The notes under the pieces: model-generated
Seen by the model: only the letters and a program-made list of their open reading frames with translations
What the model was told of the DNA's origin: nothing
Databases searched by the model: none
Assembly (NCBI RefSeq): GCF_001894765.1
Contig: NZ_BCWV01000003.1
Coordinates: forward strand, 496,001 to 560,000
DNA: 64,000 bases
Source: Rhodococcoides corynebacterioides NBRC 14404
Lineage (GTDB): Bacteria > Actinomycetota > Actinomycetes > Mycobacteriales > Mycobacteriaceae
Direction of reading: 5' to 3'
Part shown: piece after piece, positions 24,830 to 33,733 of the stretch
How the letters are laid out: every line of letters begins with the position of its first letter
Numbering within the stretch: the first letter of the stretch is position 1
Made by a program: the position numbers and the translations under genes

Positions 24830-26248
24830 ATGGCACGGACGTACGTCGGCGCGCGGTTGCGCCAGCTGCGCGTCGAGCGCGGGCTGTCCCAGGCCGCCCT
24901 CGCCGCGCGCCTCGACATCTCCGCGAGCTACCTGAATCAGATCGAGCACGACGTCCGACCCCTGACCGCCGCCGTCCTCACCCGCATCACGACGGCGTTC
25001 GGCGTCGACACCACGTTCTTCTCCACCCAGGACGACACGCGGTTGATCGCCGAGCTGCGCGAGGTCACGCTCGACCAGGACGTGGCCGTCCCGACGGAGG
25101 TCGACGAGTTGGCGGCGTTCGTGTCCGCGCATCCCGGGCTCGCTCGGGCGATGGTGGACATGCACAGCCGGTACCGCAACACCTCGGCGCAACTGGCGGC
25201 GGCCACCGACGACCGCTTCGCCGACGGCAGCGGCAGCGGCGCGATCTCCAAGCCGCACGAGGAAGTGCGGGACTACTTCTACCGGCGGCAGAACTACCTC
25301 GACGAGCTCGACACCGCGGCCGAGGATCTGGCCAACCGGCTGCGCTTCCACCGCGCCGACATCGCCGCCGAGATCGCCAAGCGGCTGCGGAACCTGTACG
25401 ACGTCCACATCGTCGAACGCATCGACCTCGGCGAGGGCGTGCTGCATCGCTTCGATCCCCGCACCCGGTTGCTCGAGATCTCGCCGCGACTGTCCGGCGG
25501 GCAGAAGGTCTTCCGCTTCGCCGCCGAGCTCGCCTACCTGGAGAACGGCGATCTGATCCGGCGCCTCGTCGACGAGGGCAACTTCTCCGGCGAGGAATCC
25601 CGCGCCCTCGCGAGCCTGGGTCTGGCCAACTACTTCGCCGCCGCGACGGTGTTGCCCTACACCAGGTTCCACGAGGTGGCCGAGGACTTCCGCTACGACA
25701 TCGAACGGCTGTCGGCCTACTACGCGGTGAGTTACGAGACCGTCTGCCACCGCCTCTCGACGTTGCAACGCCCGTCGCTGCGCGGCGTGCCGTTCTCGTT
25801 CGTCCGCGTCGACCGGGCCGGCAACATGTCGAAACGCCAGTCCGCCACCGGGTTCCACTTCTCCTCGAGCGGCGGCACGTGCCCGCTGTGGAACGTCTAC
25901 GAGACCTTCGCCTACCCCGGCCGCATCATGACCCAGATCGCCGAGATGCCCGACGGGCGTCGCTACCTGTGGATCGCCCGCACGGTGGAGCGGCGCGCGG
26001 CGCGGTACGGCGAACCCGGTAAGACGTTCGCGATCGGCCTCGGCTGCGAACTGCGCCACGCGTCGCGACTCGTCTACGCCGACGGCCTCGATCTCGACAC
26101 CGCGCGCGGCGCGACCCCGATCGGGGCGGGGTGCCGGGTGTGCGAGCGGGCGCACTGCCCCCAACGCGCGTTCCCGCCGTTGGGCAAGGCCCTCGACATC
26201 GACGCCCATCGCAGTTCGGTGTCCCCGTACGTTCTGCGGGACCGGTGA
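24830..26248 (+). CDS. ramB: RamB-type transcriptional regulator of acetate/glyoxylate metabolism
   Basis: A 472-residue regulator. Residues 5-62 are an XRE helix-turn-helix (LSQAALAARLDISASYLNQI). The middle contains an ImmA/IrrE-like region, KVFRFAAELAYLENGDLIRR, without a complete metalloprotease motif. The C-terminal DUF2083-type domain has a clustered cysteine motif GCRVCERAHCPQRAFPP at about 434-450. Length and layout match RamB of corynebacteria and Rv0465c, repressors of isocitrate lyase. The gene is divergent from icl, as in M. tuberculosis. The transcript is predicted to be leaderless. Confidence 0.92.
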   Translation: MARTYVGARLRQLRVERGLSQAALAARLDISASYLNQIEHDVRPLTAAVLTRITTAFGVDTTFFSTQDDTRLIAELREVTLDQDVAVPTEVDELAAFVSAHPGLARAMVDMHSRYRNTSAQLAAATDDRFADGSGSGAISKPHEEVRDYFYRRQNYLDELDTAAEDLANRLRFHRADIAAEIAKRLRNLYDVHIVERIDLGEGVLHRFDPRTRLLEISPRLSGGQKVFRFAAELAYLENGDLIRRLVDEGNFSGEESRALASLGLANYFAAATVLPYTRFHEVAEDFRYDIERLSAYYAVSYETVCHRLSTLQRPSLRGVPFSFVRVDRAGNMSKRQSATGFHFSSSGGTCPLWNVYETFAYPGRIMTQIAEMPDGRRYLWIARTVERRAARYGEPGKTFAIGLGCELRHASRLVYADGLDLDTARGATPIGAGCRVCERAHCPQRAFPPLGKALDIDAHRSSVSPYVLRDR

Positions 26249-26273
26249 CGCGTCGGTCCGTTACGGTTCGCCC

Positions 26274-26813
26274 ATGACCGGTCGCATCCCCGCTGGCACC
26301 CTGTCCTCGCTTCGCCCGATCAACTTCGCGATCGCCCGACTCGCGAGCCGTGTGGTGGGGGCACCGGACATGCATCTGTTCTCCACGCTCGGACAGACCC
26401 GCGGGTTGTTCCGCGCGTGGCTGGTCTACAGCGCCCGGCTGATGCCCTTCGGCACACTCGCCCGGCGCGACGCGGAGACGGTGATCCTGCGGGTGGCCGC
26501 CGTCCGCGAGTGCGGGTACGAGCAGGACCACCACCGCCGGCTGGGACGGCGCGCCGGGCTCACCACTGCCGAGATCGCGGCACTGGAGCACACCGGCGCC
26601 GGTACGGACGAGACCCTCGACACGCGAGCACGGGCCCTCGTGGTCGCCGTCGACGAGCTGCTCGCAGATCGGGACCTCACCGACGCCGCGTGGACGCGGC
26701 TCGGAGAGCACCTGACCGACCGTCAGCGCATCGAGTTCGTGCTGCTCGTGACGCAGTACGACGGCCTGGCCACCACGATCGGCACCCTGCGCATCCCCCG
26801 CGACTACCCGTAG
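26274..26813 (+). CDS. Carboxymuconolactone decarboxylase/AhpD-like protein (Rv0464c-like)
   Basis: A 179-residue all-helical protein of the CMD/AhpD superfamily. The segment VILRVAAVRECGYEQDHHRR holds the position of the AhpD active site, but only one cysteine is present (ECGYEQDHH rather than CxxC), so disulfide reductase activity of the AhpD kind is unlikely. It occupies the same place as Rv0464c beside ramB. TACGGT at 26262-26267 lies six bases before the ATG, indicating a leaderless transcript; weak read-through from ramB (25 bp away) is also possible. Confidence 0.8.
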   Translation: MTGRIPAGTLSSLRPINFAIARLASRVVGAPDMHLFSTLGQTRGLFRAWLVYSARLMPFGTLARRDAETVILRVAAVRECGYEQDHHRRLGRRAGLTTAEIAALEHTGAGTDETLDTRARALVVAVDELLADRDLTDAAWTRLGEHLTDRQRIEFVLLVTQYDGLATTIGTLRIPRDYP

Positions 26814-26844
26814 CCCGAACGAGAACACCGGGGCCGGAACGAGA

Positions 26845-26876
26845 ACACCCCGGCCGCTCGTGCGCGGCCGGGGTGT
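26845..26876. terminator. Bidirectional hairpin terminator between the CMD gene and lpd
   Basis: ACACCCCGGCCG (26845-26856) pairs with CGGCCGGGGTGT (26865-26876) around an 8-base loop, a perfect 12-bp stem. It lies between two convergent genes. A 20-bp near-duplication of GAACGAGAACACC-containing sequence (from 26817 and from 26837) precedes it. Confidence 0.75.
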
Positions 26877-26895
26877 CTCGTCGTGACGAACGGGA

Positions 26896-28299
26896 TCAGA
26901 AGTTGATCATGTGCCCGGCGAGGCCGTGGATGGCCTCCTGCAGTGCCTCGGACAGCGTCGGGTGCGTGTGCACGTTGCGGGCCAGCTCGGTGGCGGTGAG
27001 GTCCCACTTCTGCGCGAGCGTGAGCTCGGGCAGCAGCTCGGAGACGTCGGGGCCGATGAGGTGGCCGCCGAGCAGCTCGCCGTGCGTGGTGTCCGCGATG
27101 AGCTTGACGAAGCCCGTCGGGTCGCCGAGACCGTGCGCCTTGCCGTTGGCCGTCATGGGGAACGTGGCGACCTTGATGTCGTGGCCGGCGTCCTTGGCCT
27201 GGGCCTCGGTCAGACCGAAGCTGGCCACCTGCGGCTGGCAGAACGTCGCGCGCGGCATGAAGCGGTAGTCGTCGATCGGCAGCGTCTCGGCTCCGCCGAT
27301 GGTCTCGGCGGCGACGACGCCCTGCGCCTCGGCGACGTGCGCCAACTGCAGCTTGGCGGTGACGTCGCCGATCGCGTAGATGTGCGGGACGTTGGTGCGC
27401 ATGACCGAGTCGATGGCGATGGCGCCGCGGTCGGTGAGCTCGACGCCGGTCTTGTCGAGCCCGAAGCCCTCGACGCGGGGAGCGAAGCCCACGGACTGCA
27501 TGACCTTGTCCACGGTGACCGTCTCGGTCTCGCCGGACTTGTTGTTCTTGATCGCGACGGTGACCTTGCTGCCGTCGTCGTCGATGCTCTGCACGGCGGC
27601 GCCGGTCATGATCTTCACGCCGAGCTTCTTGTACTGCTTGGCGATCTCCTTCGAGACGTCCTCGTCCTCGTTGGGGAGAGCGCGGTCGAGGAACTCGACG
27701 ATGGTGACGTCCACGCCGTAGTTCTTCAGGACGTAGCCGAACTCCATGCCGATGGCGCCGGCGCCCACGATGAGGATCGACCCGGGCAGATCCTTGGTCA
27801 TGATCTGCTCTTCGTAGGTGACGACGTTCTCGCTCAGCGAGGTGCCGGGCAGCAGCTTGGTGGTGCTGCCGGTGGAGATGATCGCGTTGTCGAACGTGAC
27901 CGTCTCGGTGCCGCCCTTGCTCATCTCGACCGAGAGGGTGTTGGCGTCGGTGAACGAGCCCTTCCCGTCGAACTGGTCGATCTTGTTCTTCTTCATCAGG
28001 AAGTGAATGCCCTTGACGCGGCCGTCCGCGACCTTGCGGCTGCGATCGTAGGCAGCGCCGAAGTCGAACGACACGTCACCGGAGATGCCGAACTGCTTGG
28101 CCTCCTTGGTGAACAGGTGCGCCAGTTCGGCGTTGCGCAGCAGAGCCTTGGACGGGATGCATCCCACGTTGAGGCACACCCCGCCCCAGTACTTCTGCTC
28201 GACGATGGCGGTTTTCAGGCCCAGCTGCGCCGCGCGGATGGCAGCGACGTATCCACCGGGACCGGCTCCGAGGACGACGACGTCATAGTGTGAGGTCAC
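26896..28299 (-). CDS. lpd: Dihydrolipoamide dehydrogenase
   Basis: A 467-residue flavoprotein disulfide reductase, the E3 component of 2-oxo acid dehydrogenase complexes; in mycobacteria LpdC also serves peroxidase and branched-chain complexes. FAD-binding [17 protein letters not shown] is near the N terminus, the redox disulfide is [13 protein letters not shown] (C42, C47), the NAD-binding turn is [12 protein letters not shown], and [13 protein letters not shown] near the end carries the catalytic His-Glu pair. GTG start at 28299. Same end of the lpdC-ramB-icl block as in M. tuberculosis. Confidence 0.95.
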   Translation of the reverse strand: MTSHYDVVVLGAGPGGYVAAIRAAQLGLKTAIVEQKYWGGVCLNVGCIPSKALLRNAELAHLFTKEAKQFGISGDVSFDFGAAYDRSRKVADGRVKGIHFLMKKNKIDQFDGKGSFTDANTLSVEMSKGGTETVTFDNAIISTGSTTKLLPGTSLSENVVTYEEQIMTKDLPGSILIVGAGAIGMEFGYVLKNYGVDVTIVEFLDRALPNEDEDVSKEIAKQYKKLGVKIMTGAAVQSIDDDGSKVTVAIKNNKSGETETVTVDKVMQSVGFAPRVEGFGLDKTGVELTDRGAIAIDSVMRTNVPHIYAIGDVTAKLQLAHVAEAQGVVAAETIGGAETLPIDDYRFMPRATFCQPQVASFGLTEAQAKDAGHDIKVATFPMTANGKAHGLGDPTGFVKLIADTTHGELLGGHLIGPDVSELLPELTLAQKWDLTATELARNVHTHPTLSEALQEAIHGLAGHMINF

Positions 28300-28405
28300 G
28301 GTGCCTCACCTTAGTCCCGTTGCCTCCGCCACACGAGGCGCGGTCCGTGAACCGGGCTTTTCGTGCTTAGTGTTCGTTCCGGGCAGCCGGTCGTGTCGGT
28401 GTCCC

Positions 28406-29254
28406 TCAGTCGGGGATCATGTCGAACGTGTCGGGGTTGGGGCCGGTGCGACCGTCCTCGCCCTTGTCGAGCGCGGTGATGTCCTGCATCTGCCGGTCGT
28501 CGAGGGTGAAGTCGAAGATGTCGAAGTTGGCCTCGACCCGCTCGCGGGTGACCGACTTGGGGAAGACGATGTCCCCGCGCTGGATGTGCCAGCGCAGCGT
28601 GACCTGGGCGGTGGACTTGCCGACGTCCTTGGCGATGCGCTCGAGCTCGGGGTCGTCCAGCACCTTGCCCTGCGCGATCGGCGACCACGCCTCGGTGGCG
28701 ATGCCGTGCTCGGAGCCGTAGGCGCGCACCTGCTCGTTGACGAAGTACGGGTGCACCTCGATCTGGTTGACGGCCGGCACGGTGTCGGTCTCGGCGGCCA
28801 GCTTCTCGAGGTGGGGCACCTGGAAGTTGGAGACGCCGATGCTGCGGGCCCGGCCGTCGCGCTGGAACTCCTCGAGCACCTTCCACGTGGAGACGTAGTC
28901 GCCGTCGTAGCGAGTGGGCAGCGGCCAGTGGATGAGGAACAGGTCGACGTAGTCGGTGCCGAGCTTCTCGAGCGTCTCGTCGAAGGAGCGCCGCGCGTCG
29001 TCGGGCCGGTGGAAGCCGTTGTTCAGCTTGCTGGTGATCCACACCTGGTCGCGGTCGACGCCGGAATCGCGCACGCCCTGGCCGGTCTCGGCCTCGTTGC
29101 CGTACATCTGGGCGGTGTCGAGGTGCCGGTAACCGACCTCGATGGCGGTGCGGACGGCGTCGGCCGTCTTCTCGGGTTCGATCTGGAAGACCCCGAAGCC
29201 CAGCTGCGGGATGCTGCGGCCGTCGTTCAGGGACACGGTGGGGACTGCACTCAT
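28406..29254 (-). CDS. Aldo/keto reductase
   Basis: A 282-residue TIM-barrel oxidoreductase using NADPH to reduce aldehydes and ketones. The catalytic tetrad is visible: D46 in HLDTAQMYGNE, Y51, K76 in ITSKLNN and H109 in LFLIHWPLP. GVSNFQVPHLEKL and NQIEVHPYF are family signatures. It resembles M. tuberculosis Rv2971 and corynebacterial diketogulonate reductases. A weak SigF-like element (GGCGT-N16-GGGTAC) lies about 40-60 bases upstream on the minus strand. Divergent from the Ddn-like gene. Confidence 0.9.
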   Translation of the reverse strand: MSAVPTVSLNDGRSIPQLGFGVFQIEPEKTADAVRTAIEVGYRHLDTAQMYGNEAETGQGVRDSGVDRDQVWITSKLNNGFHRPDDARRSFDETLEKLGTDYVDLFLIHWPLPTRYDGDYVSTWKVLEEFQRDGRARSIGVSNFQVPHLEKLAAETDTVPAVNQIEVHPYFVNEQVRAYGSEHGIATEAWSPIAQGKVLDDPELERIAKDVGKSTAQVTLRWHIQRGDIVFPKSVTRERVEANFDIFDFTLDDRQMQDITALDKGEDGRTGPNPDTFDMIPD

Positions 29255-29355
29255 GATCGTGGAAACTCCTCGTCTCGACTTGCGGTACTCCGCGGGTACC
29301 CCGTTGCCCTCCCGATCACGCCCCGCGCCCCGGCCCGAGACGCGATGATGGGGCG

Positions 29356-29793
29356 ATGACGGACTTCAACGAGCAGATCATTCGCGAGTTCCGCGAGAAC
29401 GGCGGCCGGGTGTCCACCGCCGGATTCGGGGACAACCTGGTGGTGCTCCACTCGATCGGCGCCCGCAGCGGCGAGGTGCGGCTGAACCCCCTGTTCGCGC
29501 TGCGCGAGGACGACGGGTGGCTGGTGGTGGGCTCGGCCGCGGGCTCTCCCAAGGATCCGGCGTGGGTGCACAACCTGCGCGCGCATCCGCGCATCGAGAT
29601 GGAGGTGCCGGCGAACGGAAGCGTGCGGACCGTCGAGGTCGACGTCACCGAGATCGACGCGGACGAGTCGGACCCGGCGGCGTGGTCGGCGCGGTGGGAC
29701 CGTTTCACGGCCGCGTCGAGCGGCTTCCTCGACTACCTGACCACCGCGGAGGGTCGGCGGTTCCCGATCTTCCGACTGACGCCGGTGTCCTGA
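29356..29793 (+). CDS. Deazaflavin (F420)-dependent nitroreductase-family protein
   Basis: A 145-residue protein of the DDN/DUF385 family, related to M. tuberculosis Ddn, which uses reduced F420 to reduce quinones and activates nitroimidazoles. Typical parts are NLVVLHSIGARSGEVRLNPL and WLVVGSAAGSPKDPAWVHNL, followed by LRAHPRIEMEV. No membrane helix is present. F420 dependence is a family inference. Stand-alone gene converging on the dipeptidase gene, with only 3 bp between stops. Confidence 0.88.
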   Translation: MTDFNEQIIREFRENGGRVSTAGFGDNLVVLHSIGARSGEVRLNPLFALREDDGWLVVGSAAGSPKDPAWVHNLRAHPRIEMEVPANGSVRTVEVDVTEIDADESDPAAWSARWDRFTAASSGFLDYLTTAEGRRFPIFRLTPVS

Positions 29794-29796
29794 CGA

Positions 29797-30753
29797 TCAG
29801 ACCCAGACCTCGCCCGCCACGCGCCGGAAGTTGCCGCCCGTCACCGCGTGGACGGCGTCGTCGTCCCACCCGCGAGCGCGCAGGACGTCCGGGATCGTCC
29901 GGGTGTCCTCCGGCGGGACCCACTGCAGCGGACCGTAGGCGGTGTACTCGGGCCCGAAGGCGTCCGGGTGCGCTGTCACCTCCGAGACGAAGTCCTCGTG
30001 GTCGAACGAGAAGTCCGATCCGATGCCCACGTGGTCGATGCCGAGCAGGTCCACCCCGTACTCGAGGTGGTCCGCCATCGCCTCGACCCGCGCGGCGCCG
30101 TCGTCGATCCCGTTGACGCCGAGAAAGATTCCCACACCGTTGATGCCGACGACGCCCCCGGTCTCGGCGCAGGCGCGAGCCTGCTCGTCGGCGATGTTGC
30201 GCGGATGTTCCCACAGCGCAGCGAAATTGGAGTGGCTGTAGATCATGGGTCGCTCGGTGACCGTGGCGATGTCCAGTCCGGTACGGCGAGAGCAGTGCGA
30301 TCCGTCGGCGGCCATGCCGGCCGCGTTCATCGCCCGCACCAGGTCGCGTCCGTAGGCGGTCAGGCCGGTGTCGGTCGCGTCGAGACAGCCACAGCCCGCG
30401 GCGTTCTCGTGGTTGTAGGTCGGGAGCAGGGACCGGACCCCGAGGCTCACGAAGTACGCGACGTTGTCGAGGTCACCGTCCAGCGGCGCCGAGTCCTCGA
30501 GGTCGAACGCCAAGCCGAGCACCCCCTCGGACCACGCGCGGTCCACGTCGTCCACCGTGTGGACCAGGCGGAAGCGCGAATCGTCCGCCGCGCGGGCCGT
30601 CCACGCCGAGATCATCGCGGTGCTCGCCGTCCGGTCCTGCGGCGAGTACCCGACGTTGACCGACAGGTAGGCACCGGTGCCGTACCGGGTCAGGGGCGTG
30701 ATGTCCGCCTCCGGGTCGAGCGGCAGGCAGGTGTGCTGTTCCCACAGGCGCAT
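29797..30753 (-). CDS. M19-type (membrane/renal dipeptidase-like) peptidase
   Basis: A 318-residue metal-dependent amidohydrolase-fold protein. Visible metal-site elements: a glutamate in LGLAFDLEDSAPL, histidines in PMIYSHSNFAALWEHPRNIAD and an aspartate in VGIGSDFSFDHE. The N-terminal metal motif, His-x-Asp in characterised members, is H7-T8-C9 here (WEQHTCLPL). The family cleaves dipeptides, including D-amino-acid dipeptides. Whether the cysteine substitutes as a ligand is unknown. No signal peptide, so it is probably cytosolic. Confidence 0.82.
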   Translation of the reverse strand: MRLWEQHTCLPLDPEADITPLTRYGTGAYLSVNVGYSPQDRTASTAMISAWTARAADDSRFRLVHTVDDVDRAWSEGVLGLAFDLEDSAPLDGDLDNVAYFVSLGVRSLLPTYNHENAAGCGCLDATDTGLTAYGRDLVRAMNAAGMAADGSHCSRRTGLDIATVTERPMIYSHSNFAALWEHPRNIADEQARACAETGGVVGINGVGIFLGVNGIDDGAARVEAMADHLEYGVDLLGIDHVGIGSDFSFDHEDFVSEVTAHPDAFGPEYTAYGPLQWVPPEDTRTIPDVLRARGWDDDAVHAVTGGNFRRVAGEVWV

Positions 30754-30797
30754 GGTGGATCAGCATGTCACGGACCGGAGCGGTCCCCCTCATCGCT

Positions 30798-31469
30798 TCA
30801 GCGGTGGTGCTCCCGTTCGACTCCCAGAGCGGCCCGCACGAGTTCCGTCGCCGCCGGCCGCTCGACCGATGCCGTGGTGACGGCCAGGCCGTGCACCATC
30901 CAGTGACGAGCGTGGATCTCCCGCGCCAGCCGGAGCCGTCCGCGCAGGTCGCCGACCGGGACGGTGGTGGCGCCGGTGGACCGCACCGCGTCGCCGGAGT
31001 AGATGCGCAGGCCGGATCCGGGATCGGACACGGGGGACCGCAGGATCGACGCCGCCACCCGGTCCGCGAGCAGTCGGAGGCCGCGTCGGCCGCGTCGTGT
31101 GCCGACGACCATGCCGACTCCCACACCGTCGGCCGTCGTGATCAGCCGGGCGATGTCCGCGGCGCGCCAGTGCCGGTCGGCGCCGGGGTCGTCGACCACG
31201 ACGATGCGGTCGAAGCCCAGCACGTCGACGGTGCTCGCTCCGGTGACGGCGCGCACGGTGGCGGCCGGCAGGACGGTACGGACGGCATCCTGGACGGCCT
31301 GCGATCCGGCGCGGTCGGCGGCGACGCAGACCAGGGTGCCGGCGGTGGCGGGTTCGGCGGAGCGGGGCCGGGTGGTCACCCCGAACGTCCGGGCGCGAGC
31401 GGCCGCCCGTGCGGTCTCGAGGGATGTCTCGTGGGATGTCTCGTGGGATGTCTCGTGGGACACGGACAT
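30798..31469 (-). CDS. Degenerate GT2-like protein with SHET repeats
   Basis: A 223-residue protein not confidently assigned. The region VDVLGFDRIVVVDDPGADRHW, then GVGVGMVVGTRRGRRGLRLL and VSDPGSGLRIYSGDAV, parallels the second half of dolichol-phosphate-mannose-synthase-like GT2 enzymes (DD motif, VxGxR, DPxSGxR), but the normal N-terminal nucleotide-binding half is missing. The N terminus is instead MSVSHETSHETSHETSLET. GGAGG lies about 7 bases before the ATG, so it is probably translated. It may be a truncated glycosyltransferase remnant or a diverged regulatory protein. Divergent from the prolyl oligopeptidase gene. Confidence 0.5.
   Translation of the reverse strand: MSVSHETSHETSHETSLETARAAARARTFGVTTRPRSAEPATAGTLVCVAADRAGSQAVQDAVRTVLPAATVRAVTGASTVDVLGFDRIVVVDDPGADRHWRAADIARLITTADGVGVGMVVGTRRGRRGLRLLADRVAASILRSPVSDPGSGLRIYSGDAVRSTGATTVPVGDLRGRLRLAREIHARHWMVHGLAVTTASVERPAATELVRAALGVEREHHR
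31421..31456. repeat. 12-bp in-frame tandem repeat at the start of the GT2-like gene
   Basis: Three perfect copies of GGGATGTCTCGT plus imperfect flanking units encode repeated SHET tetrapeptides directly after the start codon of the minus-strand gene. Copy changes keep the frame. Confidence 0.9.
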
Positions 31470-31624
31470 GGGTCCACCTCCGGTCTGCCCGGCCGTGACG
31501 ACGGTGGGCGTGGCTGTTCCTGTGCCGCAAACCTACCATTTCCCCGTTTTTGCCGCCATTGTTCGATCAACGGACGGTTCTCATGGTCGGATGTGCCCGC
31601 GCACAGCGGGGCACAATGGGGCCG

Positions 31625-33706
31625 GTGACGGACCCCTACCTCTGGCTCGAGGACGTGACCGGCGCCGACGCGCTCGAGCACGTGACCTCGCGCAACCGCC
31701 GGACCCTCGCCGAGTTCGCCGACGACGCCGAGTTCTCCCGCCTCGAACAGCGCCTGCGCGACATTCTCGACACGGATGCGCGCATCCCGTACGTCCGGCG
31801 CCGAGGGCAGCACCTCTACAACTACTGGAAGGACGCCGCCCACCCCCGCGGACTCTGGCGGCGCACCACCCTCGAGCAGTATCGGACGGACGACCCGGAC
31901 TGGGACGTCCTGCTCGACCTGGACGCCCTGGCCGCCGAGGAGGACGAGAACTGGGTGTGGTCCGGCGCGCAGGTCCTCCGGCCCGACTTCGATCGCGCCC
32001 TGATCGCGCTCTCCCGCGGCGGCGCGGACGCCACGGTGGTTCGCGAATTCGACCTCGCGACTCGCGAATTCGTCGCCGCGGCCGAGGGCGGTTTCACCGT
32101 CCCGGAGGCCAAGACGGACATCGGGTGGATCGACGCGGACACCGTCTACGTCGGCACCGACACCGGGCCCGGCAGCCTCACCACCTCCGGATATCCGCGT
32201 CGGGCCCAGCGGTGGCGGCGCGGCACCCCGCTGCACGACGCTCCCGTCGTGGTCGAGGGTGACCCCTCCGACGTCGCCGTGTCGGTGGGATTCGACCCCA
32301 CCGAGGGGTACTCCCGCACCGTCGTCACGCGCGCGACCGGGTTCTTCGACAGCGAGGTCTCCGTCCTCGGACCCGACGACCGGCCGATCCGCATCGACGC
32401 CCCCACCGACGCGTCCCTCTCCCTCCACCGGGAATGGCTGCTGATCCGCACCACCACCGCGTGGACACTCGACGGCGTCCGGCACCCGGCCGGCACGCTG
32501 CTCGTCGCGCAGGTGGACGACTGGATCGCCGGAGATCGGCAGGTCCGCACCGTGTTCCGTCCCGATGCCCACACCTCGCTGCATCAGGTGGCCTGGACCG
32601 AGAACCACCTGCTCCTCGTCGTGCTCGAGGACGTGCGGTCCGCGGTCGTCGTCGTCACGCTGGACGGCGACAGCGACAGCGACGGCGACGGCGACGAGGG
32701 GGTCCGTACCGAGCGTCTCACCGGCCTCCCCGAGAACGCGTCGGTCGGCATCGTCGGCACCGATCCCGACGACGGCGGCGACGAGTTCTTCCTCGACGTC
32801 GGCAATTACGTGACCCCGTCGACGCTGCTCCGCGGGACGGTGGGTGGCCCGCTCGAGGAACTGCGCCGCTCCCCCGCCTTCTTCGACGCCGACGGGCTCA
32901 CCGTCGATCAGTTCTTCGCGACGTCCGACGACGGCACGCGCATTCCGTACTTCGTCGTGCATCGGGCGGGGCCGGACGGCGGAACGGACACCGAGGCGGA
33001 ACCTGGTCCGACCCTGCTCTACGCGTACGGCGGCTTCGAGGTCTCGCTCACGCCGTCGTACAGCGGCATCGTCGGCGCCGCCTGGCTCGAACGCGGCGGC
33101 ACCTACGTCGTCGCGAACCTGCGCGGCGGCGGCGAGTACGGACCGGCGTGGCACACCGACGTCCGCGTGGCCGGTCGGCACAAGGTGCACGAGGACTTCG
33201 CCGCCGTCGCACGGGATCTCGTCGAGCGCGGCATCACCACCGCCGACCGGTTGGGCGCGCGGGGCGGCAGCAACGGCGGACTGCTCATGGGGATCGCGCT
33301 GACGAAGTACCCGGAGTTGTTCGGCGCCATCGTCTGTCAGGTCCCGCTGCTGGACATGAAGCGCTACCACCTACTGCTGGCGGGCGCGTCGTGGATGGCC
33401 GAGTACGGCGACCCCGACGACCCCGACGACTGGGCCGTCATCTCCGAGTACTCGCCGTACCAGAACGTCAGGCGCCCCGGAGAATCCGGCCCGCAGTACC
33501 CGCCGGTGCTCATCACCACGTCCACGCGCGACGACCGCGTGCACCCCGGTCACGCACGCAAGATGGCGGCGCGGCTCGAGGAGTACGGCCACGACGTGTC
33601 GTACTACGAGAACATCGAGGGCGGCCACGGCGGCGCCGCGGACAACGCGCAGCTCGCCTTCACCTCCGCCCTCGCCTTCACCTTCCTGTGGCGGATGCTG
33701 ACCTGA
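31625..33706 (+). CDS. Prolyl oligopeptidase family serine peptidase (S9A)
   Basis: A 693-residue peptidase: a seven-bladed propeller domain (about 70-410) and an alpha/beta-hydrolase domain with the catalytic serine in ARGGSNGGLLMGIAL, aspartate in STRDDRVHPGHA and histidine in EGGHGGAADNAQ; NLRGGGEYGPAWH precedes the serine. It would cut short peptides after proline in the cytosol. The family begins TDPYLWLEDV, so the GTG at 31625 is preferred; an in-frame ATG lies nine bases upstream. A DSDSDGDGD loop comes from short repeats near 32670. Confidence 0.92.
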   Translation: MTDPYLWLEDVTGADALEHVTSRNRRTLAEFADDAEFSRLEQRLRDILDTDARIPYVRRRGQHLYNYWKDAAHPRGLWRRTTLEQYRTDDPDWDVLLDLDALAAEEDENWVWSGAQVLRPDFDRALIALSRGGADATVVREFDLATREFVAAAEGGFTVPEAKTDIGWIDADTVYVGTDTGPGSLTTSGYPRRAQRWRRGTPLHDAPVVVEGDPSDVAVSVGFDPTEGYSRTVVTRATGFFDSEVSVLGPDDRPIRIDAPTDASLSLHREWLLIRTTTAWTLDGVRHPAGTLLVAQVDDWIAGDRQVRTVFRPDAHTSLHQVAWTENHLLLVVLEDVRSAVVVVTLDGDSDSDGDGDEGVRTERLTGLPENASVGIVGTDPDDGGDEFFLDVGNYVTPSTLLRGTVGGPLEELRRSPAFFDADGLTVDQFFATSDDGTRIPYFVVHRAGPDGGTDTEAEPGPTLLYAYGGFEVSLTPSYSGIVGAAWLERGGTYVVANLRGGGEYGPAWHTDVRVAGRHKVHEDFAAVARDLVERGITTADRLGARGGSNGGLLMGIALTKYPELFGAIVCQVPLLDMKRYHLLLAGASWMAEYGDPDDPDDWAVISEYSPYQNVRRPGESGPQYPPVLITTSTRDDRVHPGHARKMAARLEEYGHDVSYYENIEGGHGGAADNAQLAFTSALAFTFLWRMLT

Positions 33707-33733
33707 CCAGTCGGCTGCACCCGAATGCCGACA

